A stretch of 64,000 nt of DNA. It comes from Luteimonas rhizosphaerae. Lineage in GTDB: Bacteria > Pseudomonadota > Gammaproteobacteria > Xanthomonadales > Xanthomonadaceae. The stretch lies in NCBI RefSeq assembly GCF_002849595.1, contig NZ_NRQR01000013.1, forward strand, positions 219,809 through 283,808, in the 5' to 3' direction. Made by a program: the position numbers and the translations under genes. Positions 28,351-40,048 of the stretch are shown here, one piece after another (within the stretch, counting starts at the first letter, position 1; each line of letters opens with the position of its first letter). Below the pieces are notes generated by a model. The model was given only the letters and a program-made list of their open reading frames with translations, made no database searches and was not told the origin of the DNA.

Positions 28351-30759
28351 ATGCGCACCCAATTGCCGCTCCGCCGCACTTTGCTCGCCACCGTCCTGAC
28401 CAGCCTGCTGGCCAACCCCGCCCTCGCCGAGACCGCGGCATTGCCGCAGGCCACCGACTTCGACACCGTCGTCGTCACCGCCGCGGGCTTCGAGCAGAAG
28501 CTCACCGACGCGCCCGCCAGCATCAGCGTCATCACCCAGGAAGACCTGACCAAGCGCCCGTACATGACCCTGCTCGACGCGGTGCGCGACATCGAAGGCG
28601 TGGATGTCGGCGAGACCCGTGACAAGACCGGCCAGGGCACGATCTCCATGCGCGGCATGGGTTCGGACTACACGCTGATCCTGGTCGACGGCAAGCGCCA
28701 GAACAATCACGGCGACATCTACCCGAACAACTTCGGCGGCAACCAGTTCAACCACATCCCGCCGCTGGACGCGATCGAGCGGATCGAAGTGATCCGCGGC
28801 CCGGCGTCGACGCTGTACGGCGCGGACGCGATGGGCGGCGTGATCAACATCATCACCAAGAAAGTGCTGGATGCCTGGCACGGCTCGGCGACGCTCAGCC
28901 GCTCGTTCGAGGACAGCGAGTTCGGCGACGACACCACGGTGGACCTGTTCGTGACCGGGCCACTAGTGCCGGGCGTGCTCAATCTCAGCGCGCGCGCCAG
29001 CTGGTACGACCGCGATGCGTCCAACCCGGTCTATGCGCCGATCACCGATCCCGACGGCGTCGAGCGCACGCGCCCGCTCGGATTCGGCGGCGGCGGCAAG
29101 ACCGTCGACAACACCAACAAGGCGGGCGGCCTCACGCTCGCGTGGATGCCGAGCGACAACCAGAGCGTGACGCTGGACTACGACACCTCGCGCCAGGAAT
29201 ACGACAACGCGATCCGGATCAACGACCAGGGCGACGAGGAATACCCGGTCGGCACCGTCGACAACATCAACAGCATCTTCAGCGCGGGCAATTTCTGCCT
29301 CGGCGCAGCCGGCTCCAACGCCACCGCCTGCCAGTCCAACGGCGGCACCTGGTCGCGCCGCGCCAACCCGCGCGTCGGCTACAGCGCGGTTCAGGAATTC
29401 ACCCGCGATGCCTGGTCCTTGACCCACGAAGGGCGTTGGGGCTTCGGCAACAGTTTCGTTTCGCTCGCGCATGTCGCGACCAACAACGACGGGCGCACGA
29501 TGCCCTTCACCGTGGACGAGCGCGCGCTGCTGCTGACGATGATCGACGGGACCGGCGACTACGCGGGCCTGTCGCTCGACGAGCGGCGCGCGATCGCCGA
29601 ATCGACGTTCCTGCCGCGTCCGAAGCGCACCCTCGAAAGCGCCCAGTACACGCTGGACGCCAAGCTCGACATCCCGTTCCGGCTCGCGGGCGAGCACACG
29701 GCCGTCATCGGCGCGCAGGTCATCCAGGGCGAGCTGACGGACGGCATCTTCGGTACCGAGCGCGGCGTTTCCGGGCTCGAACAGGAGCACAACATGTATT
29801 CGCTGTTCGCCGAAGACACCTGGACCATCGTCGAGCCGTTCGCGCTCACCGCGGGCCTGCGCTGGGACGATCACGAAGTCTTCGGCAACCATCTGAGCCC
29901 ACGGCTGTACGGCGTCTACACCGTCAGTCCGCAGTGGACGGTCAAGGGCGGCATCAGCACCGGCTTCAAGACGCCGAAGACGACCCAGCTCTACGACGGC
30001 GTCACCGGGTTCGGCGGTCAGGGCACGTCGCCGATGTTCGGCAATCCGGACCTGCAGCCCGAGACCAGCACCAGCACCGAACTGGCGGTCTACTGGCAGC
30101 ACCCGCAGGGACACAACTTCAACCTGACCCTGTTCCGCAACGAGTTCGAGGACAAGATCGCGTCCCAGGCCTGCGGAGCCGGCACCCTGCTCGCGTGCAC
30201 CAGCGCGGGCGACTATGCCGAGATCGGCTATGCGTCCTCGAGCAGGACGGTGAACATCGACGAGGTGATCATCCAGGGCGCCGAGGTCGCAGGGCGCTGG
30301 CAGATCAGCGAGGCCTTCGGCTTCCGCGCGAATTACACCTTCACCGACAGCGAGCAGAAGAGCGGCAGCGAAGCGGGCCTCCCGCTCGGCAACAGCGCGC
30401 GTCACATGGCCAATGCCACGCTGGACTGGCAGGCGAGCGAACGCTTCAATCTGTTCCTGACCGCCGAGGCGCGATCGAAGCGCTACCGCGGCCTGCACGG
30501 CATCACCGAGGCGCCGCTGTATTACCAGGATTACGAAGTGCTGCATCTCGGCGCGTCGTTCCAGGTCTCCGAGGCGGTGACCCTCAACGGCCGGATCAAC
30601 AACCTGCTCGATCGCGACTTCACGACCTACGACACGGAATTCCGCGATCTGGACGGCGAATCCGGTTTCGATGGAGACGACGAGATCCTGTATTTCGACG
30701 ACTACAACAACAAGGACAAGGCCCGCGGTCTCTGGCTGAGCGTCAACGTGCGATTCTGA
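28351..30759 (+). CDS. TonB-dependent outer-membrane receptor (siderophore type)
   Basis: An 802-residue receptor of the CirA/FepA kind. Signal peptide ends at NPALA (about residue 26). The TonB box is FDTVVVTA. The plug domain contains SMRGMGSDYTLILVDGKRQN and RIEVIRGPASTLYGADAMGG. The 22-strand barrel follows, ending in the aromatic terminus WLSVNVRF. Cysteine pairs (FCLGAAGSNATAC, CGAGTLLAC) probably form disulfides in external loops. Such proteins import ferric siderophores with TonB energy. A Fur box upstream supports iron control. The frame is open 94 codons earlier, but the signal peptide fixes the start at 28351. The ligand is unknown. Confidence 0.93.
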   Translation: MRTQLPLRRTLLATVLTSLLANPALAETAALPQATDFDTVVVTAAGFEQKLTDAPASISVITQEDLTKRPYMTLLDAVRDIEGVDVGETRDKTGQGTISMRGMGSDYTLILVDGKRQNNHGDIYPNNFGGNQFNHIPPLDAIERIEVIRGPASTLYGADAMGGVINIITKKVLDAWHGSATLSRSFEDSEFGDDTTVDLFVTGPLVPGVLNLSARASWYDRDASNPVYAPITDPDGVERTRPLGFGGGGKTVDNTNKAGGLTLAWMPSDNQSVTLDYDTSRQEYDNAIRINDQGDEEYPVGTVDNINSIFSAGNFCLGAAGSNATACQSNGGTWSRRANPRVGYSAVQEFTRDAWSLTHEGRWGFGNSFVSLAHVATNNDGRTMPFTVDERALLLTMIDGTGDYAGLSLDERRAIAESTFLPRPKRTLESAQYTLDAKLDIPFRLAGEHTAVIGAQVIQGELTDGIFGTERGVSGLEQEHNMYSLFAEDTWTIVEPFALTAGLRWDDHEVFGNHLSPRLYGVYTVSPQWTVKGGISTGFKTPKTTQLYDGVTGFGGQGTSPMFGNPDLQPETSTSTELAVYWQHPQGHNFNLTLFRNEFEDKIASQACGAGTLLACTSAGDYAEIGYASSSRTVNIDEVIIQGAEVAGRWQISEAFGFRANYTFTDSEQKSGSEAGLPLGNSARHMANATLDWQASERFNLFLTAEARSKRYRGLHGITEAPLYYQDYEVLHLGASFQVSEAVTLNGRINNLLDRDFTTYDTEFRDLDGESGFDGDDEILYFDDYNNKDKARGLWLSVNVRF

Positions 30760-30777
30760 CGTCTCGCGGGATCATGC

Positions 30778-30804
30778 ATGCCTCGGGGCGACGTCCCGGG
30801 GCAT
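30778..30804 (+). terminator. Hairpin after the TonB receptor
   Basis: A 10-bp stem with one G-U pair (ATGCCTCGGG at 30778-30787 with CCCGGGGCAT at 30795-30804) and a 7-base loop, 19 bases after the stop. There is no T run, so termination is uncertain. Confidence 0.4.
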
Positions 30805-30959
30805 GTCGCGTTCCGGTCATTCCCCGGGGTGGGAACGCTCGTCTACATGGCGACGCAGGCCCGTCGTACGAACGCCTCATTGACGGCGATGCCGTCCGGC
30901 GCCGGCGCCATGGTTGCGCAGGCCGCCATACGCTGCGGCAGTCGGGCAACGGCTCGACG

Positions 30960-31595
30960 TCAGGCGCGCGGGTCGATCCGGATCAAGAGCACCTCGCCCC
31001 CGCCTTCGAGCGCATGACGCGCCCGCGTGTCCGCGGCGCGCAGGCAGGCGGTATCGCCTCGCGTCAGCACCGGCAGATCCTCCGCGCCGGCACCGGTCAG
31101 CCGCGCCTGGCCGGCGAGCACGTGCACGATCCAGACGCTGCCGGGATCGACGAAGACCAGCATCGAACCGACCAGCGGCCGGTGCCATAGTGCGGCGTCG
31201 ACCGCATCACGGCGCCACATCAGATTGAAGTCCTCGGTCCGCCCGTCGACGAGTTCACCTCGGACGGTGGCCTCTCCGGCGAAGCGGTGCCGTGCATACG
31301 GCGGATCCAGCGTGACGACGTGGTCGCCTTCACCCGCGAACCGGAGACGAAGGCCATTTCCCGACAGCAGCACGAGCTCGCGCTCGATGCCGTCGAACCT
31401 CGAGAACGCCGCATCGTGCTCGATCTCGGCGATCGACAGCCGCCAGTCCCAGGCCGACGCGGACGCCGCTGCGCCTGGATCCGACGACGGTTCGGCGTGG
31501 ATCTCACGGGTCCAGCCCGCATCGTTACGCCATCGCAGGCGTCGGCAGTCATGGGCCGGAATGATCTGTGGTCTGGGCGGCATCTCAGGCATCAC
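30960..31595 (-). CDS. HutD/Ves family protein
   Basis: A 211-residue cupin-like protein of the HutD family. WRNDAGWTREIH at the N-terminus, WDWRLSIAEIEHDAAFSRFDGIERELVLLSGNGLRL in the first barrel (family signature) and TEDFNLMWRRD in the second match the family. HutD is linked to histidine utilisation in pseudomonads and Ves to cold growth in E. coli, but there are no hut genes nearby. It is convergent with the TonB receptor. Nearby in-frame ATGs make the exact start uncertain by a few residues. Confidence 0.82.
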   Translation of the reverse strand: MMPEMPPRPQIIPAHDCRRLRWRNDAGWTREIHAEPSSDPGAAASASAWDWRLSIAEIEHDAAFSRFDGIERELVLLSGNGLRLRFAGEGDHVVTLDPPYARHRFAGEATVRGELVDGRTEDFNLMWRRDAVDAALWHRPLVGSMLVFVDPGSVWIVHVLAGQARLTGAGAEDLPVLTRGDTACLRAADTRARHALEGGGEVLLIRIDPRA

Positions 31596-31622
31596 CGCAG
31601 TCTATCGAGGCGACGGCGACGC

Positions 31623-31665
31623 AAAAAGAAGTCGCCCGCCGCGCATCCGATGCGTGGCGGGCGAC
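31623..31665 (-). terminator. Rho-independent terminator of comEA
   Basis: A 16-bp stem with one G-U pair (31631-31646 with 31650-31665) and a 3-base loop. On the minus strand it is followed by TTCTTTTT. It separates comEA from the hutD-like gene downstream. Confidence 0.85.
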
Positions 31666-31765
31666 GGGTTACGTCCATGTAGTCGGCATCCGGCCGGATC
31701 CTCGGAGCGTCCTGCTCCTCGACTGGCGCCGGCGCTCCTGCACCGGCGTCAGCGATCGTGCGGCG

Positions 31766-32116
31766 TCAGCGCTGCGGCACTGCTCCCTTGGCGGCGGTCG
31801 CCGGTGCGGGCCGGCGCGGTGCGGCGGCCTGCGGACGGGCCGGTGCGGCGCCCAGTTCGATCCGGTCGCGGTTGCTCTCGACGGTCTTCAGGCCGATGCC
31901 CGGCACCATCGCCAGCTGCTCCGCGCTGCGGAACGCCCCGTTTTCCTCGCGATAGGCGACGATCGCCTCGGCTTTCGCGGGTCCGACGTTGTGGAGGGCG
32001 CTCGCCAGCATGGCGGCATCGGCGGTATTGATGTTGACCTTCTCGTTGGCGAAGGCCGCACCTGCCGACAACAGGGACAGGAGCAGCATCAGGAGGGTGG
32101 ACTTGAACATCGTCAT
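31766..32116 (-). CDS. comEA: ComEA family helix-hairpin-helix DNA-binding protein
   Basis: A 116-residue exported protein. The signal peptide covers about residues 1-23 (LLMLLLSLLSAGAAFA). Two helix-hairpin-helix motifs follow (VNINTADAAMLASALHNVGPAKAEAIVAYR and LAMVPGIGLKTVESNRDRI), which bind double-stranded DNA without sequence preference. A Pro/Ala/Arg-rich tail ends the protein. ComEA homologues pull DNA into the periplasm during natural transformation; single-domain versions like this occur in many gammaproteobacteria. It is monocistronic, with a strong terminator. Confidence 0.9.
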   Translation of the reverse strand: MTMFKSTLLMLLLSLLSAGAAFANEKVNINTADAAMLASALHNVGPAKAEAIVAYREENGAFRSAEQLAMVPGIGLKTVESNRDRIELGAAPARPQAAAPRRPAPATAAKGAVPQR

Positions 32117-32254
32117 GGCGGGATTCCTTCGGTTGGGTGGCTTCCTTGCCGGCTGCAGTGCTGTCGATGCCGGTAGCGCCAGTCTTCCCAGACCTGGGGC
32201 GCCAGCCTATCCGCCGTGCCGCCGCGACGGAGCCAGCCGAGCCCCTACAAAGAC

Positions 32255-32270
32255 GTAGGAAAAGTCCTAC
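32255..32270. promoter_or_regulatory. Palindrome upstream of the M20 peptidase gene
   Basis: GTAGGAAAAGTCCTAC: a GTAGGA/TCCTAC inverted repeat with a 4-base spacer, preceded by another CCTAC (32243-32247). It lies 15-30 bases before a TTAAAC (32283-32288) that could be a -10. It is probably an operator or activator site; the regulator is unknown. Confidence 0.4.
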
Positions 32271-32318
32271 ACGTCGCTCGCGTTAAACTCGGCAGCTACT
32301 CGAGTTGCGGAGACACAG

Positions 32319-33839
32319 ATGGATACCAGCCAGACAGATCGCTTCGTCGGCGCCAAATGGGACGACGAAATCGTTCCGCAACTGATTGAATACATTAAGA
32401 TTCCGAACAAGTCGCCGATGTTCGACACGGACTGGATCGCCAACGGCTACATGGACCAGGCGGTCCGGCTGATGGTCGACTGGGCACAGGCCCAGCCGAT
32501 TCCCGGCATGCAGATCGAGGTCGTCCAGCTCAAAGGCCGCACGCCGCTGATCTTCATCGAGATCCCGGCCGCGCACGGCGGCAGCGACGAGGATTGCGTG
32601 CTCCTCTATGGCCATCTCGACAAACAGCCGGAAATGACCGGATGGGACGACGATCTCGGCCCGTGGAAGCCGGTCCTGCGCGACGGCAAGCTCTACGGTC
32701 GTGGCGGCGCCGACGACGGTTACGCGATCTACGGCTCGCTGACGGCGATCCTCGCGCTGCACGAGCAGCACCTGCCGCATGCGCGTTGCGTGGTGCTGAT
32801 CGAAGCCTGCGAGGAATCGGGCAGCTACGACTTGCCCGCCTATGTCGACCACCTGGCCGAACGCATCGGCAAGCCGTCCCTGGTCGTGTGTCTGGATTCG
32901 GGCTGCGGCAATTACGACCAGCTGTGGTGCACCACCTCGCTGCGCGGCCTGGCCGGCGGCAACCTCAGCGTGCAGGTGCTGGACGAGGGCGTGCATTCCG
33001 GCGACGCCTCGGGCGTGGTGCCGTCGAGCTTCCGCCTGTTGCGGCAGCTGCTGTCGCGCATCGAGGACGAGAACACCGGTCACATCCTCGTCGACGGCCT
33101 GCATGCCGACATCCCGGCCGAACGGCTGAAGCAGGCGCGACGCGCCGCGGACGTGCTCGACACCGAGATCTACGACAAGTTCCCGCTCACCGGTGATCTG
33201 CAACCGATGTTTCCGAAGGATGCGCAGGGTGCGGCATCGAAGGATCTATCGGAGCTGGTGCTCAACCGTACTTGGCGTCCGGCGCTGTCGGTCACCGGCA
33301 TCGACGGCATCCCGTCGCTGTCGTCGGCGGGCAACGTGCTGCGTCCGCATACCGCGGTGAAGCTGTCCCTGCGCCTGCCGCCGACCATCGACGGCAAGCA
33401 GGCCGGCGCCCTGCTCGAGCAGGCGCTGCTGGCCGACCCGCCCAATGGCGCCAAGGTGTCCCTAGTGCTGGAAAAGGCCGCGACCGGCTGGAATGCGCCG
33501 GCGATGTCGCCGTGGCTGGGCAAGGCCATCGACGACGCCAGTCAGGCGTTTTTCGGCAAGCCGGCGATGTACATGGGCGAAGGCGGCTCGATCCCGTTCA
33601 TGGGCATGCTCGGCGAGAAATTCCCGGGGGCGCAGTTCATGATCACCGGCGTGCTCGGTCCCCACTCCAACGCGCATGGCCCGAACGAGTTCCTGCACAT
33701 CGACATGGGCAAGCGCGTGACCGCATCGGTCGCACGCGTGTTGGTCGAACATCACCACGCGGGACAGCGCGGCGAAACCAATGGCTCGGCGGTCGCGGCC
33801 GACAGCGGCAAGCGACACGGCGATCACGGCTGCTGCTGA
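32319..33839 (+). CDS. M20 family dipeptidase/metallopeptidase
   Basis: A 506-residue zinc peptidase. Metal ligands are in YGHLDKQPE (His), YGRGGADDG (Asp), ACEESGS (Glu), LDSGCG (Asp) and PHSNAHGPNE (His). The dimerisation domain lies in the middle (GVHSGDASGVVPSSFRLLRQLL). Relatives cut di- or tripeptides such as cysteinylglycine. No signal peptide, so cytoplasmic. It has an unusual C-terminal tail ending HGDHGCC. The ATG at 32319 follows GGAGA. It stands alone, with a palindrome at its promoter. The substrate is not known. Confidence 0.92.
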   Translation: MDTSQTDRFVGAKWDDEIVPQLIEYIKIPNKSPMFDTDWIANGYMDQAVRLMVDWAQAQPIPGMQIEVVQLKGRTPLIFIEIPAAHGGSDEDCVLLYGHLDKQPEMTGWDDDLGPWKPVLRDGKLYGRGGADDGYAIYGSLTAILALHEQHLPHARCVVLIEACEESGSYDLPAYVDHLAERIGKPSLVVCLDSGCGNYDQLWCTTSLRGLAGGNLSVQVLDEGVHSGDASGVVPSSFRLLRQLLSRIEDENTGHILVDGLHADIPAERLKQARRAADVLDTEIYDKFPLTGDLQPMFPKDAQGAASKDLSELVLNRTWRPALSVTGIDGIPSLSSAGNVLRPHTAVKLSLRLPPTIDGKQAGALLEQALLADPPNGAKVSLVLEKAATGWNAPAMSPWLGKAIDDASQAFFGKPAMYMGEGGSIPFMGMLGEKFPGAQFMITGVLGPHSNAHGPNEFLHIDMGKRVTASVARVLVEHHHAGQRGETNGSAVAADSGKRHGDHGCC

Positions 33840-33889
33840 TGCCATCCACCAGCGCGGCCTGTGCCGCGCCGGTTTTTCGGGGACACACG

Positions 33890-34159
33890 ATGGACGAATT
33901 TTTCGGCAATGCCAGCTGGTTGTGGATCATCCTGGTGGGCCTCGTCGTCGGCCTGCTCGCTCGGCTGGTGATGCCCGGCCGCCAACGCATGGGGCTGATC
34001 CTGACCACCCTGACCGGCATCGGCGGGGCGATCGTCGCGACGTGGATCGGCCAGCACATGGGCTGGTACGCGGCAGGGCAACCCGCGGGCTTCTTCGGCG
34101 CGATCCTGGGCGCGGTGCTGATCCTCGGCGTGATCAGCCTGTTCCGGGGTGGGCGCTGA
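33890..34159 (+). CDS. GlsB/YeaQ/YmgE family membrane protein
   Basis: An 89-residue protein with three hydrophobic segments (WLWIILVGLVVGLLARLVMPG, GLILTTLTGIGGAIVATWIG, GFFGAILGAVLILGVISL) and the glycine pattern of the 'transglycosylase-associated' family. E. coli members are stress-induced and of unknown function. The ATG at 33890 follows a GGGGACA ribosome site. Its 3' end overlaps the 3' end of the opposite-strand cysNC gene by 26 bases, so the two messages are partly antisense. Confidence 0.88.
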   Translation: MDEFFGNASWLWIILVGLVVGLLARLVMPGRQRMGLILTTLTGIGGAIVATWIGQHMGWYAAGQPAGFFGAILGAVLILGVISLFRGGR

Positions 34160-36026
34160 CCGGAACGCCAGGACCGGACTGTGCGGCGATGACGGCGGCA
34201 ACCAGTGCATCGGCGAGCGTCTCCGGAGACGCGCTGGTCGTGTCCAGCCTCAATTCCGGCGACGCGGGCGCCTCGTAGGGCGAGTCGATCCCGGTGAAAT
34301 TGGGCAGTTCACCGCGGCGCGCCTTGGCGTAGAGCCCCTTGACGTCCCGCCGCTCCGCTTCGGCCAAGGGCGTATCGATGAACACCTCGATGAAATCGCC
34401 CGTCGCGAACAGACGTCGCGCCGCCTCGCGCTCTGCCTCGAATGGTGAGATCACGCTCACCAACGTGATCAGACCGGCGTCGGTCATCAGCCGAGCCACC
34501 TCGGCGACCCTGCGCAGGTTTTCCATGCGGTCGGCATCGGTGAAACCGAGATCGCGGTTGAGCCCGTGCCGGACGTTGTCGCCATCGAGCAGATACGTGT
34601 GGAAGCCGCGCGCGACCAGCGCGCGTTCGGCCAAATTCGCGATCGTCGACTTGCCCGCACCGGACAGGCCGGTCAGCCAGACGCACAGCGGCCGCTGGGC
34701 TTTCTGTCGGGCGCGCAGCGTGGCGTCGACATCCAGCGCCTGCCACTGCAGGTTGTCGGCACGTCGCAGGCCATGACGGACCAAGCCTGCCGCCACAGTT
34801 GCGAAGCTGACGGTATCGACGAGGATGAATCCGCCGAGCACGCGATCCGATTCGTAGGGCGCGAACACGACCGGTGTATCGAGTGCGAAGGACACGCGGC
34901 CGATATCGTTGATGTCGAGTGTCCGCGCCGCCAGCGGCTGCAGGCTCTCCGGATCGAAGCGATGCTTCAGTTCGACCACGCGCACGCCGGTGCTTTGGGT
35001 CGCCAGCTTGAGCTGGTATCGCCGGCCGGGCACGAGCGCCGCGTCGTCGAACCACAGCACGTCGGCGACGAGCTGGTCGCTGACCTGCAGCCGGCCACCA
35101 CCGGTCGTGACGACCGCGCCGCGTCCCACATCGACATCGTCCGCCAGCCGTATCGCGACGGCCGCGCGCCTCTCCTCCACCGTCCGGACCTCGCCCCCGG
35201 CGTCACGGAGTGCCGCGATCGTCGTTTCGATTCCGGACGGCGCCACGTGGACGCGTGCACCTGTCGCGAGCCCTGCGCCATGCAGATTGCCGGCCAGCCA
35301 ACGACGGCCGTCGCCGTCCCGCAGGACCAGCTGTACCGGCAGCGTCGCGGACATCGCGGGCAGATTGTGGATCGCCAGGGACTCCAGCGTGTCGAGTACG
35401 CATCGCCCCTGGTACCACGGCATCTGCGCGCTGGACTCCGTCACGTTCTCACCGAGTGCGGCAGCCACCGGAACGTTGTCGATGTGCCCGATGCCCAGAC
35501 GGGCGGCGTGCGTCCGGTACTGGCCGACAATGACGTCGAACACGTCCTGCCGGTAGCCCACGCGATCCATCTTGTTGACCACCAACACCACATGTTGCAC
35601 GCCGAGCAGCGCCGCGATCGCGGTGTGCCGGTAGGTCTGCGACAGCAAACCCTTGGTCGCGTCGACGAGGACCAGCGCCACATGGGCGACCGAAGCGCCC
35701 GTCGCCATGTTGCGGGTGTACTGGACGTGCCCCGGGCAGTCGGCGATGAGAAAGCGACGCCGAGAGGTCTCGAGATGGCGCCAGGCCACGTCGATCGTGA
35801 TGCCCTGCTCGCGCTCGGCATCCAGCCCGTCGAGGAGCAACGCATAGTCCAGCGCCTCGCCTCGCGTCCCATGCCGCACGCTGGCGCCTGCCAGCGCGGC
35901 ACGTTCATCGTCGGGCACTCGCCCCGCGTCGTACAGGAGGCGACCGATCAATGTGCTCTTGCCGTCGTCGACGCTGCCACAGGCAACGACGCGGACGACG
36001 GGATCCTGCTCGCGCGGTATCGCCAT
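34134..36026 (-). CDS. cysN: Bifunctional sulfate adenylyltransferase subunit 1/APS kinase (CysNC)
   Basis: A 630-residue fusion for sulfate activation. The N-terminal GTPase (CysN) has GSVDDGKST (17-25), ADCPGH and VNKMDRVGY, followed by EF-Tu-like beta barrels; it drives ATP sulfurylase with CysD. The C-terminal APS kinase (CysC) has GLSGAGKST (453-461) and DGDNVRHGLNRDLGF and phosphorylates adenylyl sulfate to PAPS. Both halves are complete. It overlaps the cysD stop by one base. The fusion is common in Xanthomonadaceae. Confidence 0.96.
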   Translation of the reverse strand: MAIPREQDPVVRVVACGSVDDGKSTLIGRLLYDAGRVPDDERAALAGASVRHGTRGEALDYALLLDGLDAEREQGITIDVAWRHLETSRRRFLIADCPGHVQYTRNMATGASVAHVALVLVDATKGLLSQTYRHTAIAALLGVQHVVLVVNKMDRVGYRQDVFDVIVGQYRTHAARLGIGHIDNVPVAAALGENVTESSAQMPWYQGRCVLDTLESLAIHNLPAMSATLPVQLVLRDGDGRRWLAGNLHGAGLATGARVHVAPSGIETTIAALRDAGGEVRTVEERRAAVAIRLADDVDVGRGAVVTTGGGRLQVSDQLVADVLWFDDAALVPGRRYQLKLATQSTGVRVVELKHRFDPESLQPLAARTLDINDIGRVSFALDTPVVFAPYESDRVLGGFILVDTVSFATVAAGLVRHGLRRADNLQWQALDVDATLRARQKAQRPLCVWLTGLSGAGKSTIANLAERALVARGFHTYLLDGDNVRHGLNRDLGFTDADRMENLRRVAEVARLMTDAGLITLVSVISPFEAEREAARRLFATGDFIEVFIDTPLAEAERRDVKGLYAKARRGELPNFTGIDSPYEAPASPELRLDTTSASPETLADALVAAVIAAQSGPGVPVSAHPGTG

Positions 36027-36952
36027 CAGAAATAACCCTCCCGCTTCTTCTGCTCCATGGAACCGCCTTCTCCATGGTCGATCAGCCGGCCGGAACGTTC
36101 GGACTGCCGTCCGGTCGACATCTCGCCGATGATCGCGTCGAGGTCGGCCGCATCGGACTCGACCGCACCGGTCAACGGGTAGCAGCCCAGGGTCCGGAAG
36201 CGGATGCGGCGCATCGCAACAGTCTCCCCGGGACGCAGACGGAACCGTGCATCGTCGACCATCAACAGCGCGCCGTCCCGCTCGACAACCGGCCGTTCCG
36301 CCGCGAAATAGAGAGGTACGACCGGGATTCCTTCGCGTTGGATGTAACGCCAGACATCCAGCTCGGTCCAGTTCGACAACGGGAACACCCGCACGCTGTC
36401 ACCCGCCGCCGCGCGCGCGTTGTAGAGATCCCAGAGCTCGGGGCGCTGTCGTCGAGGATCCCACCGGTGCTGGTCGTCGCGGAACGAAAAGATCCGCTCC
36501 TTGGCGCGCGATTTCTCCTCGTCGCGACGCGCGCCGCCAATTGCGGTGTCGTAACCGCCGAGCGCCAGCGCCTGCTTCAACGCCAGCGTCTTCATGACTT
36601 CGGTGTGCAGCGCGGCACCGTGCGTCTGTGGACCGACCCCGTCGCGGATCCCGTCGGGGTTCGTGTGGACGTGAAGCGCCAGGCCCGTTTCCGCCACGCG
36701 CCGGTCCCGGAACGCGATCATCTCCGAGAACTTCCATCGCGTGTCCACGTGCAACAGGGGAATCGACGGCAGCGCCGGCGCGAACGCCTTCAGCAGAAGA
36801 TGCAGCAGCACCGAGCTGTCCTTGCCGATCGAATAGAGCAGCACGGGCTTGCGGCACTCGGCCGCAACCTCGCGCAGGATGTGGATGCTTTCCGCTTCGA
36901 GCCGGTCAAGCTCGTGTGCGGCGGTCGCGTGCAGCGGATCGGTCTCGGTCAT
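36026..36952 (-). CDS. cysD: Sulfate adenylyltransferase subunit 2
   Basis: A 308-residue ATP-pyrophosphatase-fold subunit that forms adenylyl sulfate from ATP and sulfate with CysN. The PP-loop is [10 protein letters not shown] (41-50). [39 protein letters not shown] and [25 protein letters not shown] are family hallmarks. The ATG at 36952 gives the usual length. It starts the cysD-cysNC operon. The downstream reductive genes are not in the window. Confidence 0.96.
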   Translation of the reverse strand: MTETDPLHATAAHELDRLEAESIHILREVAAECRKPVLLYSIGKDSSVLLHLLLKAFAPALPSIPLLHVDTRWKFSEMIAFRDRRVAETGLALHVHTNPDGIRDGVGPQTHGAALHTEVMKTLALKQALALGGYDTAIGGARRDEEKSRAKERIFSFRDDQHRWDPRRQRPELWDLYNARAAAGDSVRVFPLSNWTELDVWRYIQREGIPVVPLYFAAERPVVERDGALLMVDDARFRLRPGETVAMRRIRFRTLGCYPLTGAVESDAADLDAIIGEMSTGRQSERSGRLIDHGEGGSMEQKKREGYF

Positions 36953-37101
36953 CCGCCGGATTGTAGCCACGCAGTGGGCCCGCTGGCCCTGACACAACTC
37001 TGGAGCTGCAGCGGCGCGCCTGTTTGACCACGCATGCGCGGGACTGAAGAGGAGGCAGGCCAGACCTGCCTTCATCCGTGACGCCGACCGAGGCTGACCG
37101 G

Positions 37102-40041
<2,940 letters not shown>

Positions 40042-40048
40042 GCGCGGC

